Source of the DNA: Novacetimonas pomaceti
GTDB taxonomy: Bacteria; Pseudomonadota; Alphaproteobacteria; Acetobacterales; Acetobacteraceae
Direction of reading: 5' to 3'
DNA: 64,000 nucleotides
NCBI RefSeq assembly: GCF_003207955.1
Contig: NZ_NOXG01000003.1
Location: 62,001-126,000 of the forward strand
A program made the position numbers and the translations under genes. The notes beneath the pieces are model-generated. The model was not told the DNA's origin, did not search any database, and saw nothing but the letters and a program-made list of their open reading frames with translations. Below are positions 7,342 through 16,512 of the stretch, piece after piece. Every line of letters starts with the position of its first letter. Positions within the stretch are counted from its first letter, which is position 1.

Positions 7342-8517
7342 TCATCCCCTCAGCCCGTCCACGCGGGCCAGCCGGCGGACCGCCTCCGCGATGACTTCGG
7401 GCCGCTTGCAAAACGCAAAGCGCACGAGGGTGCGCGGGCCGGGGCCGCCGTCAGGGTCATAGAAGGCGGAGACGGGAATGGCCGTCACCCGCAGCTGACG
7501 CGTCATCGCCTCGCAGAACGCGACATCGTCGCCCGCGAATCCCAGTCCCGCGAAATCGGCGATGACGAAATAGCTGCCATCGCAGGGCAGGACCTCGAAT
7601 CCGGCATCGCGAAGCCCTTTGACCAGCATGTCGCGCGACTGGCGCATGCTTTCGGAAAGCTGGAGGAAATAGCCGGTGTCCTTTTCCAGCCCGATGGCGA
7701 CGGCGCGCTGCAGGTTCGGCGCGACCGTAAAGGTCAGGAGCTGGTGCGCCTTCGCCACCAGCGCCGCCAGCGGCGCGGGCGCGGTGACATAGCCGACCTT
7801 CCAGCCCGTCATCGAAAAACTCTTGCCCGCGCTGCCGATGCGGATGGTGCGCGCCTTCATGCCCGGCAGGGACATCAGCGCGACATGGCGCGCCGGGGCG
7901 AATGTCAGATGCTCGTACACCTCGTCGCAGACGGCATAGACATCATGGCAGACCATCAGATCGGCGATGAATTCCAGCTCCGCGCGGGTAAAGACCTTGC
8001 CGGTGGGGTTCATGGGGGTGTTGAGCAGGATCGCCTTGGTCTTCGGGCCGACCGCCGCCGCCAGTTCCGCGCGCGGCAGCGACCAGTGCGGCGGCATCAG
8101 GCGCACCGGACGCACGACCGCGCCCAGCATGCGCAGCACCGGCAGGTAGGTGTCATAAAGCGGTTCGAACACGACCACCTCGTCCCCCGGATTGACCAGG
8201 GCCATCAGCGAGGCCGTGATCGCCTCGGTCGCGCCGCAGGTCACCACGACTTCCGTCGCGGGGTCGGCCTCTATCCCGCAGAACCGCGCATTGGCCGACG
8301 CCACCGCCATGCGCAGTTCCGGCACGCCCGCCAGCGGCGGATACTGGTTGCGCCCGTCGCGCAGGGCCGCGGCGGCCGCGTCGATCAGGTCGGCCGGCCC
8401 TTCGGTATCGGGAAATCCCTGCCCCAGGTTGACGGCATCATATTCCACCGCCAGCGCCGACATGACGGAAAAAATGGTCGTCGGCAGGGCCGACAGCATC
8501 GCATTCGCGGGTTTCAT
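7342..8517 (-). CDS. PLP-dependent class I/II aminotransferase
   Basis: Transfers an amino group between an amino acid and a 2-oxo acid. The protein of about 391 residues shows the fold type I landmarks: NLGQGFPDTEGP near the start, VVVTCGATEAITAS (PLP phosphate region), NTPMNPTGKVF with the conserved Asn, CDEVYEHLTF with the Asp and Tyr, and GSAGKSFSMTGWKVGY with the Schiff-base Lys. This wording matches the YbdL/kynurenine-aminotransferase-like subgroup, so methionine or aromatic substrates are possible. The ATG at 8517 follows AGGA by 8 bases; a more distal ATG at 8571 is in frame with a weaker site. It is divergent from glnB. Confidence 0.85.
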   Translation of the reverse strand: MKPANAMLSALPTTIFSVMSALAVEYDAVNLGQGFPDTEGPADLIDAAAAALRDGRNQYPPLAGVPELRMAVASANARFCGIEADPATEVVVTCGATEAITASLMALVNPGDEVVVFEPLYDTYLPVLRMLGAVVRPVRLMPPHWSLPRAELAAAVGPKTKAILLNTPMNPTGKVFTRAELEFIADLMVCHDVYAVCDEVYEHLTFAPARHVALMSLPGMKARTIRIGSAGKSFSMTGWKVGYVTAPAPLAALVAKAHQLLTFTVAPNLQRAVAIGLEKDTGYFLQLSESMRQSRDMLVKGLRDAGFEVLPCDGSYFVIADFAGLGFAGDDVAFCEAMTRQLRVTAIPVSAFYDPDGGPGPRTLVRFAFCKRPEVIAEAVRRLARVDGLRG

Positions 8518-8713
8518 ACCTGACATCCTGTCCAGGGGCGCCAATGACGCCGGGCTTGCGATTTTTGCCATATCATCCGATTGCCTGAAATCCCAACCCG
8601 TGCAAACCTGTAGCCGAAAAGAAGCTGAAACGGCATCTGCGTCCGTTCCCGCAGGAATACGATCCGGTACCGGAATGCCGCCGGTCCGCCAGACTGGAGA
8701 TTGACGACGCGGC

Positions 8714-9052
8714 ATGAAAAAGATCGAGGCCATCATCAAACCCTTCAAGCTCGACGAAGTGAAGGAAGCCCTTCATGAAATCGGCCTGATGGGCATTACC
8801 GTGACCGAAGCCAAGGGGTTCGGCCGGCAGAAAGGTCATACCGAGCTGTATCGTGGCGCCGAATACATCGTCGATTTCCTTCCCAAGGTGAAGCTTGAAA
8901 TCGTGTGTTCGAACGATCTGGCCGACCGCGCGATCGAAGCCATCATCGCCGCCGCCCGCACGGGCCGCATCGGCGACGGCAAGATCTTCGTCTCCCCGGT
9001 GGAAGACGTGATCCGTATCCGTACCGGCGAACATGGCGAGGATGCCGTCTGA
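8714..9052 (+). CDS. glnB: Nitrogen regulatory protein P-II
   Basis: Trimeric sensor of 2-oxoglutarate and glutamine status that controls glutamine synthetase adenylylation. At 112 residues it has the standard length. The T-loop reads YRGAEYIVDF, with the uridylylation Tyr at position 51, and the B-loop TGRIGDGKIFV binds ATP. The start codon follows GGAG. It stands 121 bp before glnA in the same direction, the usual glnB-glnA arrangement of alphaproteobacteria. I see no convincing sigma54 promoter in the upstream gap. Confidence 0.98.
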   Translation: MKKIEAIIKPFKLDEVKEALHEIGLMGITVTEAKGFGRQKGHTELYRGAEYIVDFLPKVKLEIVCSNDLADRAIEAIIAAARTGRIGDGKIFVSPVEDVIRIRTGEHGEDAV

Positions 9053-9173
9053 CATGGCCTGTCCCGTCCAGCGGGACGGCACGGTCCCCTCGACATGGCC
9101 ATTCCTTTTCCGTAACCGTTTCGGTATCCGCATCATCCTTGCGGGACCGTTCACCACAGGCAGGTAGAGAACA

Positions 9174-10634
9174 ATGCCAAAAAAAGCATCGGGTACCCCT
9201 TCTTCCCCGACATCAGGGGTGTCGGCTGAGGCCATCGCCAAGGTCTTCAGCATGATCAAGGAAAACGCCGTGGAGATGGTGGACCTGCGTTTCACCGACC
9301 CGCGCGGCAAGTGGCATCACACGACCCAGTATGTCTCCACCATCGAGGAAGATACCTTCCGCGAGGGTTTCATGTTCGACGGTTCGTCCATCGCGGGATG
9401 GAAGGCCATCAACGAAAGCGACATGATCCTGCTGCCCGACCCCGCCACGGCGGTCATGGACCCGTTCTCGGCCAAGCCGCAGCTCATCCTGATCTGCGAC
9501 ATCGTCGAACCCTCCACCGGGCAGTTCTACAACCGTGACCCCCGCGCCACGGCGAAGCTGGCGGAACAGTACCTGAAGTCCACCGGCCTGGGCGATACGG
9601 CATTCTTCGGCCCGGAAGCCGAATTCTTCATCTTCGACAGCGTGCGTTTCGGCACCGGCCCGAACTTCGGCAAGTACGAGCTTGAAAGCATGGAAGGCCC
9701 CGGCGCCTCGCTCAAGGACTATCCCGAAGGCAACATGGGCCATCGCCCGGGCGTCAAGGGCGGCTATTTCCCGGTTCCCCCCGTCGACAGCGAAAGCGAC
9801 CTGCGCGCCGAAATGCTGACCACGATGGGCGAAATGGGCCTGCCGATCGAAAAGCACCACCACGAGGTCGCGCAGTCGCAGCATGAGCTGGGCACCAAGT
9901 TCGCCACTCTGGTCGAATCCGCCGACTTCATGCAGATCTACAAGTACTGCGTGCACAACGTCGCCCATTCCTATGGCAAGACGGCGACCTTCATGCCCAA
10001 GCCGATCTATGGCGACAACGGATCGGGCATGCATGTCCACCAGTCGATCTGGAAGGCGGGCAAGCCGACCTTTGCCGGCAATGGCTATGCCGACCTGTCG
10101 GACGAGGCGCTGTACTACATCGGCGGCATCATCAAGCACGCCAAGGCGCTGAACGCGTTCACCAACCCGTCCACCAATTCCTACAAGCGCCTGATCCCCG
10201 GATTCGAAGCGCCCGTGCTGCTCGCCTATTCCGCGCGCAACCGTTCGGCGTCGTGTCGCATCCCCTACGCCACCAGCCCGAAGGCCAAGCGCGTGGAGGT
10301 CCGCTTCCCCGACCCGACCGCGAACCCCTACCTTGCGTTCTCGGCCATGCTGATGGCGGGTCTGGACGGCATCAAGAACAAGATCCATCCGGGCGACGCG
10401 ATGGACAAGGACCTGTACGACCTTCCCCCCGAAGAGCTCAAGCAGATCCCGACCGTCTGCGGATCGCTGCGTGAAGCGCTGACGGCGCTGGAAGCGGATC
10501 ACGAGTTCCTGCTGGCCGGTGGCGTGTTCACCAAGGACCAGATCGAAAGCTACTGCGCGATCAAGTGGGACGAAGTGTTCAAGTTCGAACACACCCCGCA
10601 TCCCGCCGAGTTCGAGATGTACTACTCGGTCTGA
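9174..10634 (+). CDS. glnA: Glutamine synthetase, type I
   Basis: Makes glutamine from glutamate, ammonia and ATP. The 486-residue product carries MFDGSSIAGW, FGPEAEFFIFD (metal ligands), NGSGMHVHQSIW, NRSASCRIP and VEVRFPDPTANPYLAFSAM. The adenylylation site KDLYDLPPEE is present, with the Tyr near position 415, so this is the covalently regulated GSI-beta form, matching the glnB gene upstream. The first 15 residues (MPKKASGTPSSPTSG) are an extension relative to the usual 470-residue enzyme. A strong terminator follows at 10675. Confidence 0.98.
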   Translation: MPKKASGTPSSPTSGVSAEAIAKVFSMIKENAVEMVDLRFTDPRGKWHHTTQYVSTIEEDTFREGFMFDGSSIAGWKAINESDMILLPDPATAVMDPFSAKPQLILICDIVEPSTGQFYNRDPRATAKLAEQYLKSTGLGDTAFFGPEAEFFIFDSVRFGTGPNFGKYELESMEGPGASLKDYPEGNMGHRPGVKGGYFPVPPVDSESDLRAEMLTTMGEMGLPIEKHHHEVAQSQHELGTKFATLVESADFMQIYKYCVHNVAHSYGKTATFMPKPIYGDNGSGMHVHQSIWKAGKPTFAGNGYADLSDEALYYIGGIIKHAKALNAFTNPSTNSYKRLIPGFEAPVLLAYSARNRSASCRIPYATSPKAKRVEVRFPDPTANPYLAFSAMLMAGLDGIKNKIHPGDAMDKDLYDLPPEELKQIPTVCGSLREALTALEADHEFLLAGGVFTKDQIESYCAIKWDEVFKFEHTPHPAEFEMYYSV

Positions 10635-10674
10635 GGACCGCGCGTTCCGCATTCCCTGCGGCACGACATGGCAA

Positions 10675-10709
10675 GGCATCGGGATCATACGATCCCGGTG
10701 CCTTTTTTG
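10675..10709 (+). terminator. Rho-independent terminator of glnA
   Basis: Arms AGGCATCGGGATC and GATCCCGGTGCCT around ATAC, followed by a run of six T. It starts about 40 bases after the glnA stop. Confidence 0.9.
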
Positions 10710-10896
10710 ATGTCCCCGTTTTCATGCGCCAGCATCCGAACCCCGCCTCCGGCGCGACGTTGTCCATGATGGCGGCATGCGCCATGCACGCAGACATGTC
10801 ATCGGGGGGCCGCATGATCGGGGCATGATATTACGCCACGATGTGTTATCGACGGGGGTACGCCACCTTGCCCGGAATACCGACGAAAGGACGATC

Positions 10897-11919
10897 ATGA
10901 ACCCCACCCTGCCGGTCATGATGCAGGCCGTCACCTATGCCGATCCCGGCGCCCCGGATGTCATGACCCTGAGCGACGTGCCCGTGCCCGCCCCGAAGGA
11001 GGGAGAGGTGCTGGTGCGCGTGATGGCGGCGGGCGTCAACCGCCCCGACATCATGCAGCGCCAGGGTCTGTATCCCCCACCGCCGGGGGCGAGCCCGATC
11101 CTCGGGCTGGAAATCGCGGGCGAGGTCGTCGCCCGTGGCCCCGGCATTCCCGACGATGCCTTTCCCGCCCTGGGCGCGCGTGTCTGCGCCCTGTCCAATG
11201 GCGGGGGATACGCCCAGTACTGCACCGTTCCCGCCGGACAGTGCCTGCCGTGGCCGTCGGGGTTCGATGCCCTGCACGCGGCCGCCCTGCCGGAGACGTT
11301 CTTTACTGTCTGGTCCAACATCTTCATGACCGCGTCCATGCGCGCGGGGGATCGTGTCCTGATCCATGGCGGCAGCAGCGGCATCGGCACGGTGGCGATC
11401 CAGCTGGTGCGCCAGATGGGCGGCATTGCCTATGCCACCGCCGGCACGCCCGAAAAGACCGAACTGTGCACGGCCATCGGCGCGGACGCGGCGATCAATT
11501 ACCGGACCGAGGACTTCGTCACCCGCATTGCCGAACTGACCGATGGAAAGGGGGTGAACATCATCCTCGACATGATCGGCGGTTCCTATCTGGAGCGCAA
11601 CCTGAAGTGCCTCGCCCCGGAAGGGCGGCTGGTGATCATCGCGCTGCAGGGCGGCGCGCGGGCTGAAAATATCGGCCTGGCGCGGATCATGACGCGACGC
11701 CTGGTGGTCACCGGCACGACGCTGCGCCCGCGCAGCAGCGCCTACAAGGCGGAAATCGCAAGGCAGCTGGAACAGCATGTGTGGCCACTTCTGGAAAAAA
11801 AGGCCGTCCGTCCCCTCATCCATGCCACCTTCCCCCTTGCGCGGGTCGCGGATGCCCATAAGCTGATGGAAAATGGGACGCATTCGGGGAAAATCCTCCT
11901 GAATCTCCAGACATCTTGA
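10897..11919 (+). CDS. NAD(P)H:quinone oxidoreductase, zinc-independent MDR family
   Basis: A 340-residue medium-chain dehydrogenase/reductase of the quinone reductase (QOR/PIG3-like) branch. It has a GroES-like N-terminal half (PVPAPKEGEVLVRVMAAGVNRPDIMQRQG), then VLIHGGSSGIGTVAIQL as the nucleotide-binding loop, and INYRTEDF next to it. No structural zinc cysteines are present, as expected for this branch. The start at 10897 has GAAAGGA just upstream. It is followed after 22 bp by an alpha/beta hydrolase in the same direction, so the two are probably co-transcribed. Confidence 0.88.
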   Translation: MNPTLPVMMQAVTYADPGAPDVMTLSDVPVPAPKEGEVLVRVMAAGVNRPDIMQRQGLYPPPPGASPILGLEIAGEVVARGPGIPDDAFPALGARVCALSNGGGYAQYCTVPAGQCLPWPSGFDALHAAALPETFFTVWSNIFMTASMRAGDRVLIHGGSSGIGTVAIQLVRQMGGIAYATAGTPEKTELCTAIGADAAINYRTEDFVTRIAELTDGKGVNIILDMIGGSYLERNLKCLAPEGRLVIIALQGGARAENIGLARIMTRRLVVTGTTLRPRSSAYKAEIARQLEQHVWPLLEKKAVRPLIHATFPLARVADAHKLMENGTHSGKILLNLQTS

Positions 11920-11941
11920 ATCCAGGGACAAGGTAATCGCG

Positions 11942-12733
11942 GTGCTGCTGAATGTGATTGAACGGGGGCCGGAGGAAGCATCCACGCGGGATGCGGGCCG
12001 ACCACCGGTTGTCCTGCTGCACGGGCTGTTCGGGCGGGCACGCAACCTTGGCTTTTTCCAGCGGCGTCTGGCGCGCACGCGCCGCACGCTGGCGATCGAC
12101 CTGCGCAATCATGGCGCCAGCCCGCACGGGCTGATGGATTACAACGTGATGTCCGCCGACCTTCTGGAAACGCTGGGCCATCACGACGCCCTGCCCGCGA
12201 CGCTGGTGGGTCATTCCATGGGCGGCAAGGTCGCGATGACGCTGGCGCTGATGCATCCGGGAATGGTGCACAGCCTGCTGGTCGCGGACATCCCGCCCGC
12301 GCGCACCGGCCATGGGCAGTTCGGGCTGGGCGAACAGATGCTCCACGTGCCCTTTCCCCCTTTCCTCAACCGGGCGGGGGCGGACCTTTTGCTGCAGCAT
12401 TACATTCCCAACGCCGACGTGCGCGCGCTGATGCTGCAGAACATCCGGGTCGGGGAAAACCCCGACTGGTACATCGGCCTGCGCGAAATCGTGGAATCGA
12501 TGCCCAATGTCGAAAGCTGGCCCTACATCCCCGAAGGCTACAGCTATCCGGGGCCGACGCTGTTCCTCGCGGGGGAGAATTCACCCTATATCCGGGCGGA
12601 ACACTTCACGACGATGCGTCGCCTGTTTCCCAACCACCGGCTGGAACTGATCGAAAAGGCCGGGCACTGGCTGCACGTGGAAAATCCCGACCGTTTCGCC
12701 GAACTGCTGGAACGCTTTGTCGAACGCTACTGA
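11942..12733 (+). CDS. Alpha/beta hydrolase (YbfF-type esterase)
   Basis: A 263-residue hydrolase. PVVLLHGLFGRARN gives the oxyanion region and VGHSMGGKVAM the nucleophile elbow with the catalytic Ser. IDLRNHGAS is the segment typical of the YbfF group. The acid is in the late third, and the His is in KAGHWLHVENP. The start is GTG with AAGG about 8 bases before it. Natural substrate unknown; acyl-CoA or short-chain esters are plausible from the family. Confidence 0.85.
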   Translation: MLLNVIERGPEEASTRDAGRPPVVLLHGLFGRARNLGFFQRRLARTRRTLAIDLRNHGASPHGLMDYNVMSADLLETLGHHDALPATLVGHSMGGKVAMTLALMHPGMVHSLLVADIPPARTGHGQFGLGEQMLHVPFPPFLNRAGADLLLQHYIPNADVRALMLQNIRVGENPDWYIGLREIVESMPNVESWPYIPEGYSYPGPTLFLAGENSPYIRAEHFTTMRRLFPNHRLELIEKAGHWLHVENPDRFAELLERFVERY

Positions 12734-12784
12734 CGCAACGCCACCGGCACGGGGAAACACATGCGGCCACATGTTGTATCGCTC

Positions 12785-12790
12785 TTGACA
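12785..12790 (+). promoter_or_regulatory. Consensus -35 hexamer ahead of the TonB-like gene
   Basis: A perfect TTGACA. The best -10 candidate, TATGCT, lies 20 bases downstream, longer than optimal, so only a weak promoter call is possible. Rest of the 173-bp gap: nothing further seen. Confidence 0.3.
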
Positions 12791-12906
12791 TCGTGACCCG
12801 TCCCCGCAGTTATGCTGGCAAGCCGGAACAGGTAATGGCACGATAGTGGCGGCAACCTGTCTTGCGATCACAGCAGCCACCCCAAGGCGGAGAAACGCGC
12901 CCTTTC

Positions 12907-14055
12907 ATGTCGGTGACACTCAGTCCTTCTTCCCGGTACCGCCATGCCGTGGAACCCGTACTGATCCCGCGCGGGGACGAGCCGGTCCGTCCCGCGCCGC
13001 CTGTCACGCCATCGCGGTCCCATACCCGTCAGGACGAACGGCTTGAATCGCCCGACCTGGTTCCGCGTCCCCCCGGCTATCGCGGGCTGCGTCCCGTTAC
13101 CTCGGGCCTGATCCGTCCCGACACGCTGGAGGACCCGGGCGCCGGCAAGGCCGCGGCCATTTCCATCGCGCTGCATACCGCGCTGCTGTGCGCCATCCTC
13201 ATCAGTTCCGCGCACCACAACCCCCACGGCGACCCGTCCTCCTCTTCCGAATCCCCGCAGGTGGAAATGGTGTTCTCCCCCCCGTCCTCCAGCGGGATGC
13301 AGGGACAGTCCTCCCCCGACATGGCCGGGGGGGCCGATGCGCCGCGCAAGGAAAGCCAGCACAGCACGACGGAAAGCACCCCGACCCCCAAGGAACAGAG
13401 CGAGGATTCCTCCCCCTCGCCCAACGTCCCGACGCCGGAAACACCGTCATCGCCACAGCTGACGCAGGCCCCTTCCGACCTGTCGGTGCCGCAGTCGACG
13501 GAACAGAAGGAGTTCAATCCGGGCATGCAGAGCCCCGGCCATTCGACGCACGCCGCGCAGCAGCCGCGCCATCATGCCTCCAGCCAGTCGCATTCGTCGC
13601 TGCAGTCGCCGATGGACCTGTCGTTCGCGCCGTCGCCGCTGCCGCACCGCAGCCGCCATGGCCGCGCGGGCGGTTCGGGATCGCCCATCGATCTGTCCGT
13701 CGGGCCGCTGGTCAGCAACGGGAAGATCAATTCCCCCTATTCCACCAACACGCAGATCCATGGCGTCAGCGACGATTACGCCTCCGAACTGGACCAGTGG
13801 ATCCGCAGCCACATGTATTACCCCGAAGAGGCCGCCCGCGCGGGCGAGGAAGGGCCGTCATCGGTGCATGTCGTGCTGGACCGCAACGGACAGGTAGCGA
13901 AGGTGCGCCTGACGGGGCAGTCGGGATCGTACTACCTTGACGCCGCGACGGTGGGGATGTTCCGCAATGCGCAGCTGCCGCCCGTGCCGCCGGACATGGC
14001 CGGGGACCATTTCGATATCGACCTTACGATCAACTATATCCTGATCCGCCACTGA
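12907..14055 (+). CDS. TonB-like energy transducer
   Basis: The 382-residue protein has TonB architecture. It has a proline/arginine-rich cytoplasmic N-terminus of about 90 residues. A single membrane helix (AAAISIALHTALLCAILIS) follows. Then comes a periplasmic spacer of about 160 residues, very rich in Ser, Pro, Thr and Gln. The C-terminal domain has YPEEAARAGEEGPSSVHVVLDRNGQVAKVRLTGQSG and the closing FDIDLTINYIL. The Ser/Pro linker takes the place of the usual Pro-Lys/Glu rod. No exbB or exbD lies next to it; the start at 12907 has GGAG only about 17 bases upstream, so the true start may differ. Confidence 0.75.
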   Translation: MSVTLSPSSRYRHAVEPVLIPRGDEPVRPAPPVTPSRSHTRQDERLESPDLVPRPPGYRGLRPVTSGLIRPDTLEDPGAGKAAAISIALHTALLCAILISSAHHNPHGDPSSSSESPQVEMVFSPPSSSGMQGQSSPDMAGGADAPRKESQHSTTESTPTPKEQSEDSSPSPNVPTPETPSSPQLTQAPSDLSVPQSTEQKEFNPGMQSPGHSTHAAQQPRHHASSQSHSSLQSPMDLSFAPSPLPHRSRHGRAGGSGSPIDLSVGPLVSNGKINSPYSTNTQIHGVSDDYASELDQWIRSHMYYPEEAARAGEEGPSSVHVVLDRNGQVAKVRLTGQSGSYYLDAATVGMFRNAQLPPVPPDMAGDHFDIDLTINYILIRH

Positions 14056-14163
14056 CCGGCCTGCACCCTGGGGGGGATCCCGGACGGGCGCGGCAGCGCC
14101 GTGCTAGTTGATTGTTTTTTCCGCCCTCTTCATAGTTTCCCCACCAGAGCAAGGGGATGCGCC

Positions 14164-15624
14164 ATGACACCGACGACAAAGCGCCTGCTGGAAGAGGTCG
14201 GGACGGATTTCGAATCCTTTGACGACGCCAGCGCGGCCGTGGCGCGGATTACCGACCTGTACGATACGGCGGCGCACCTGCTGCGCAAGGCCTTTGCGAC
14301 GCGCGATACGCGGCATCTGGCGCAGGGAGTGTATCCCTACCTCGCGTTCGTTCAGGAAAGCGGGCTGCCCGCCGACATGCCGCGCCCCCCATTCGATATT
14401 GTCCTCGAATCCGGATTTTACGGCACGACCCTGACGCACCCGGCGCTGTTTCGCGAATACTGGCGCGAACAGATCGACATCCTGCTGCGCCATTACCGCC
14501 AGCCCGTGCTGGTGGGACGTTCGCGGCGGCCCATCCCGCTGTCCTATGTGATGGAAGATGCCGTCACCTCCCTGACGGAGGCGGACATGGCGTGGCTGCA
14601 GCAGCATTTCGCGCTGCCGGACCTGTGGATGACCGACGATTCCATCGCCAACTGCGAACAGGTGCCACGCCCCGGCACGCCGCGCCCGCTGGCGCTGTTC
14701 ACGGCGGAACGCACCGATTATTCGCTGGCGCGGCTGCATCATTACACGGGCACGGCCCCGGGGCATTTCCAGCGCTTCATCCTGCTGACGAATTACCAGC
14801 GCTATGTCGATGCCTTTCGCGAATATGGCCACGCGCAGGTCGATGCAGGTGATGAATACGATGCCTTTGTCGAACCGGGGGGCGTGATCCACCGCAGGGG
14901 GACATCCCCCCGCCCGCAGGGCAGCGCGGGCAGCCTGCCACAGATGCCCGCCTATCACCTGTGCCGCCCGGACGGCGATGGCATCACGCTGGTCAATATC
15001 GGGGTGGGACCGGCGAACGCCAAGACGATTACCGACCACCTCGCCGTCCTGCGTCCGCACTGCTGGCTGATGGTGGGGCACTGCGCCGGGCTGCGCCGGA
15101 CGCAGCGGCTGGGCGATTACGTGCTGGCCCATGGCTATCTGCGCGATGACAACGTCCTGGACGAGGACCTGCCGCCATGGGTGCCGGTCCCCCCCATCGC
15201 GGAGGTACAGACGGCCCTGCAGGAAGTGGCCGAACGGGTAACGGGGCTGCATGATGCGGAACTCAAGACCCGGCTGCGTACCGGCACGGTCATGACCACC
15301 GACAACCGCAACTGGGAACTGCGGCTGGAGGCGCTGTTCACCCGCATCAACATGACCCGCGCCATCGCGGTGGACATGGAATCGGCCACCATCGCGGCCA
15401 ACGGTTTCCGGTTCCGCGTTCCCTATGGCACGCTGCTGTGCGTTTCGGACAAGCCCCTGCATGGTGAGGTAAAGCTGCGTGGCATGGCCAACGCCTTCTA
15501 TCGCGAACGCGTGCGCCAGCACCTGATCGTCGGGATCGAGACCATGCGCCAGTTGCGGGCGCAGGGCGTCGGCCGGCTGCATTCGCGCAAGCTGCGCGGC
15601 TTTTACGAACCGGCCTTTCGCTGA
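14164..15624 (+). CDS. amn: AMP nucleosidase
   Basis: Splits AMP into adenine and ribose 5-phosphate, a purine salvage and adenylate-control step. The 486-residue length matches E. coli Amn (484). An N-terminal regulatory domain (to about residue 170) precedes a nucleoside-phosphorylase-like catalytic domain with TLVNIGVGPANAKTITDHLAVLRPHCWLMVGHCAGLR. Near the end, AVDMESATIAANGFRFRVPYGTLLCVSDKPLHGE is the base-binding region. The ATG at 14164 gives the family's usual start; the frame upstream to 14101 is not needed. Confidence 0.95.
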   Translation: MTPTTKRLLEEVGTDFESFDDASAAVARITDLYDTAAHLLRKAFATRDTRHLAQGVYPYLAFVQESGLPADMPRPPFDIVLESGFYGTTLTHPALFREYWREQIDILLRHYRQPVLVGRSRRPIPLSYVMEDAVTSLTEADMAWLQQHFALPDLWMTDDSIANCEQVPRPGTPRPLALFTAERTDYSLARLHHYTGTAPGHFQRFILLTNYQRYVDAFREYGHAQVDAGDEYDAFVEPGGVIHRRGTSPRPQGSAGSLPQMPAYHLCRPDGDGITLVNIGVGPANAKTITDHLAVLRPHCWLMVGHCAGLRRTQRLGDYVLAHGYLRDDNVLDEDLPPWVPVPPIAEVQTALQEVAERVTGLHDAELKTRLRTGTVMTTDNRNWELRLEALFTRINMTRAIAVDMESATIAANGFRFRVPYGTLLCVSDKPLHGEVKLRGMANAFYRERVRQHLIVGIETMRQLRAQGVGRLHSRKLRGFYEPAFR

Positions 15625-15678
15625 TGGGATGGGCGGCGGACGGCTGACATCCGTGGGGCGGGGCCTGTCCGCGCGTCG

Positions 15679-16494
15679 TCAGAAATCGGGCCGCGTCTGC
15701 GCCAGGTGTCCCCCCAGCCGCAGCGGGGCCATGCGCAGGGCAAGGCCCGTCGCGTCATCGGTTTCCACCATCATGCCCGCGATGCTGGCATCGCCTTCCG
15801 CCGGCTGCAGGCGTTCGCCCGGCATCTTGCGCACGAATCGCGCGATGGCGGCATCCTTGCCCATGCCGATCACGCTGTCATAATCGCCGCACATCCCCGC
15901 ATCGGTCTGGAACGCCGTCCCGTTGGGGAAAATACGATGGTCGGCGGTGGGCGTGTGGGTATGCGTCCCGATCACCAGCGACACGCGACCATCACAGATA
16001 TGGCCCATGGCCCATTTCTCGCTCGTCGCCTCCGCATGGATATCGACCACGATGGCCTGCACCGTCACCCCCAGCCGATGGCGCGACAGGATGTCGGACA
16101 CCGCGCGGAACGGATCGTCCATCGCATCCATGAACTGCCGCCCCATGACGCTGATGACCAGCGCCTTGCGCCCATTGACCAGTTCCACCACCACGCTGCC
16201 CTGCCCGGGCGTGCCGGGGGGATAGTTGGCGGGACGGATGATGCGGGGTTCGGCATCGATATGCCCGATCATGTCGCGCCGGTCCCAGCTGTGGTTGCCC
16301 AGCGTAATGACATCGGCGCCCGCCGCGAACAGGTCACGGCCGATGGCCGGCGACAGGCCAAAGCCGTGGCTTGCATTTTCCCCGTTCACCACCACCAGAT
16401 CCAGCGACAGCTCGTTACGCAATCCCGGCAGGCGGTCGATCACCGCCTCCCGCCCGACGCGGCCGACAATGTCGCCCAGAAACAGTATCCTCAA
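15679..16494 (-). CDS. YmdB-family metallophosphoesterase (TIGR00282)
   Basis: A 271-residue calcineurin-like phosphoesterase; characterised relatives hydrolyse 2',3'-cyclic nucleotides. Metal-binding motifs occur in order: FLGDIVGRVGREA, NGENASHGFG, TLGNHSWDRRD, VDIHAEATSEK and VIGTHTHTPTADHRI. The start codon is TTG at 16494, supported by GAGGAAGG at good distance and by the first residues (RILFLGD) being the conserved start of the family. It lies 18 bp after fau on the same strand, so it is likely co-transcribed with fau and zapA. Confidence 0.9.
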   Translation of the reverse strand: MRILFLGDIVGRVGREAVIDRLPGLRNELSLDLVVVNGENASHGFGLSPAIGRDLFAAGADVITLGNHSWDRRDMIGHIDAEPRIIRPANYPPGTPGQGSVVVELVNGRKALVISVMGRQFMDAMDDPFRAVSDILSRHRLGVTVQAIVVDIHAEATSEKWAMGHICDGRVSLVIGTHTHTPTADHRIFPNGTAFQTDAGMCGDYDSVIGMGKDAAIARFVRKMPGERLQPAEGDASIAGMMVETDDATGLALRMAPLRLGGHLAQTRPDF

Positions 16495-16512
16495 AAAACC
16501 CGACCTTCCTCT

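Noticed and set aside
8572..8713. Sigma54 promoter ahead of glnB
   Set aside because: I could not find a GG-N10-GC element with convincing flanks.
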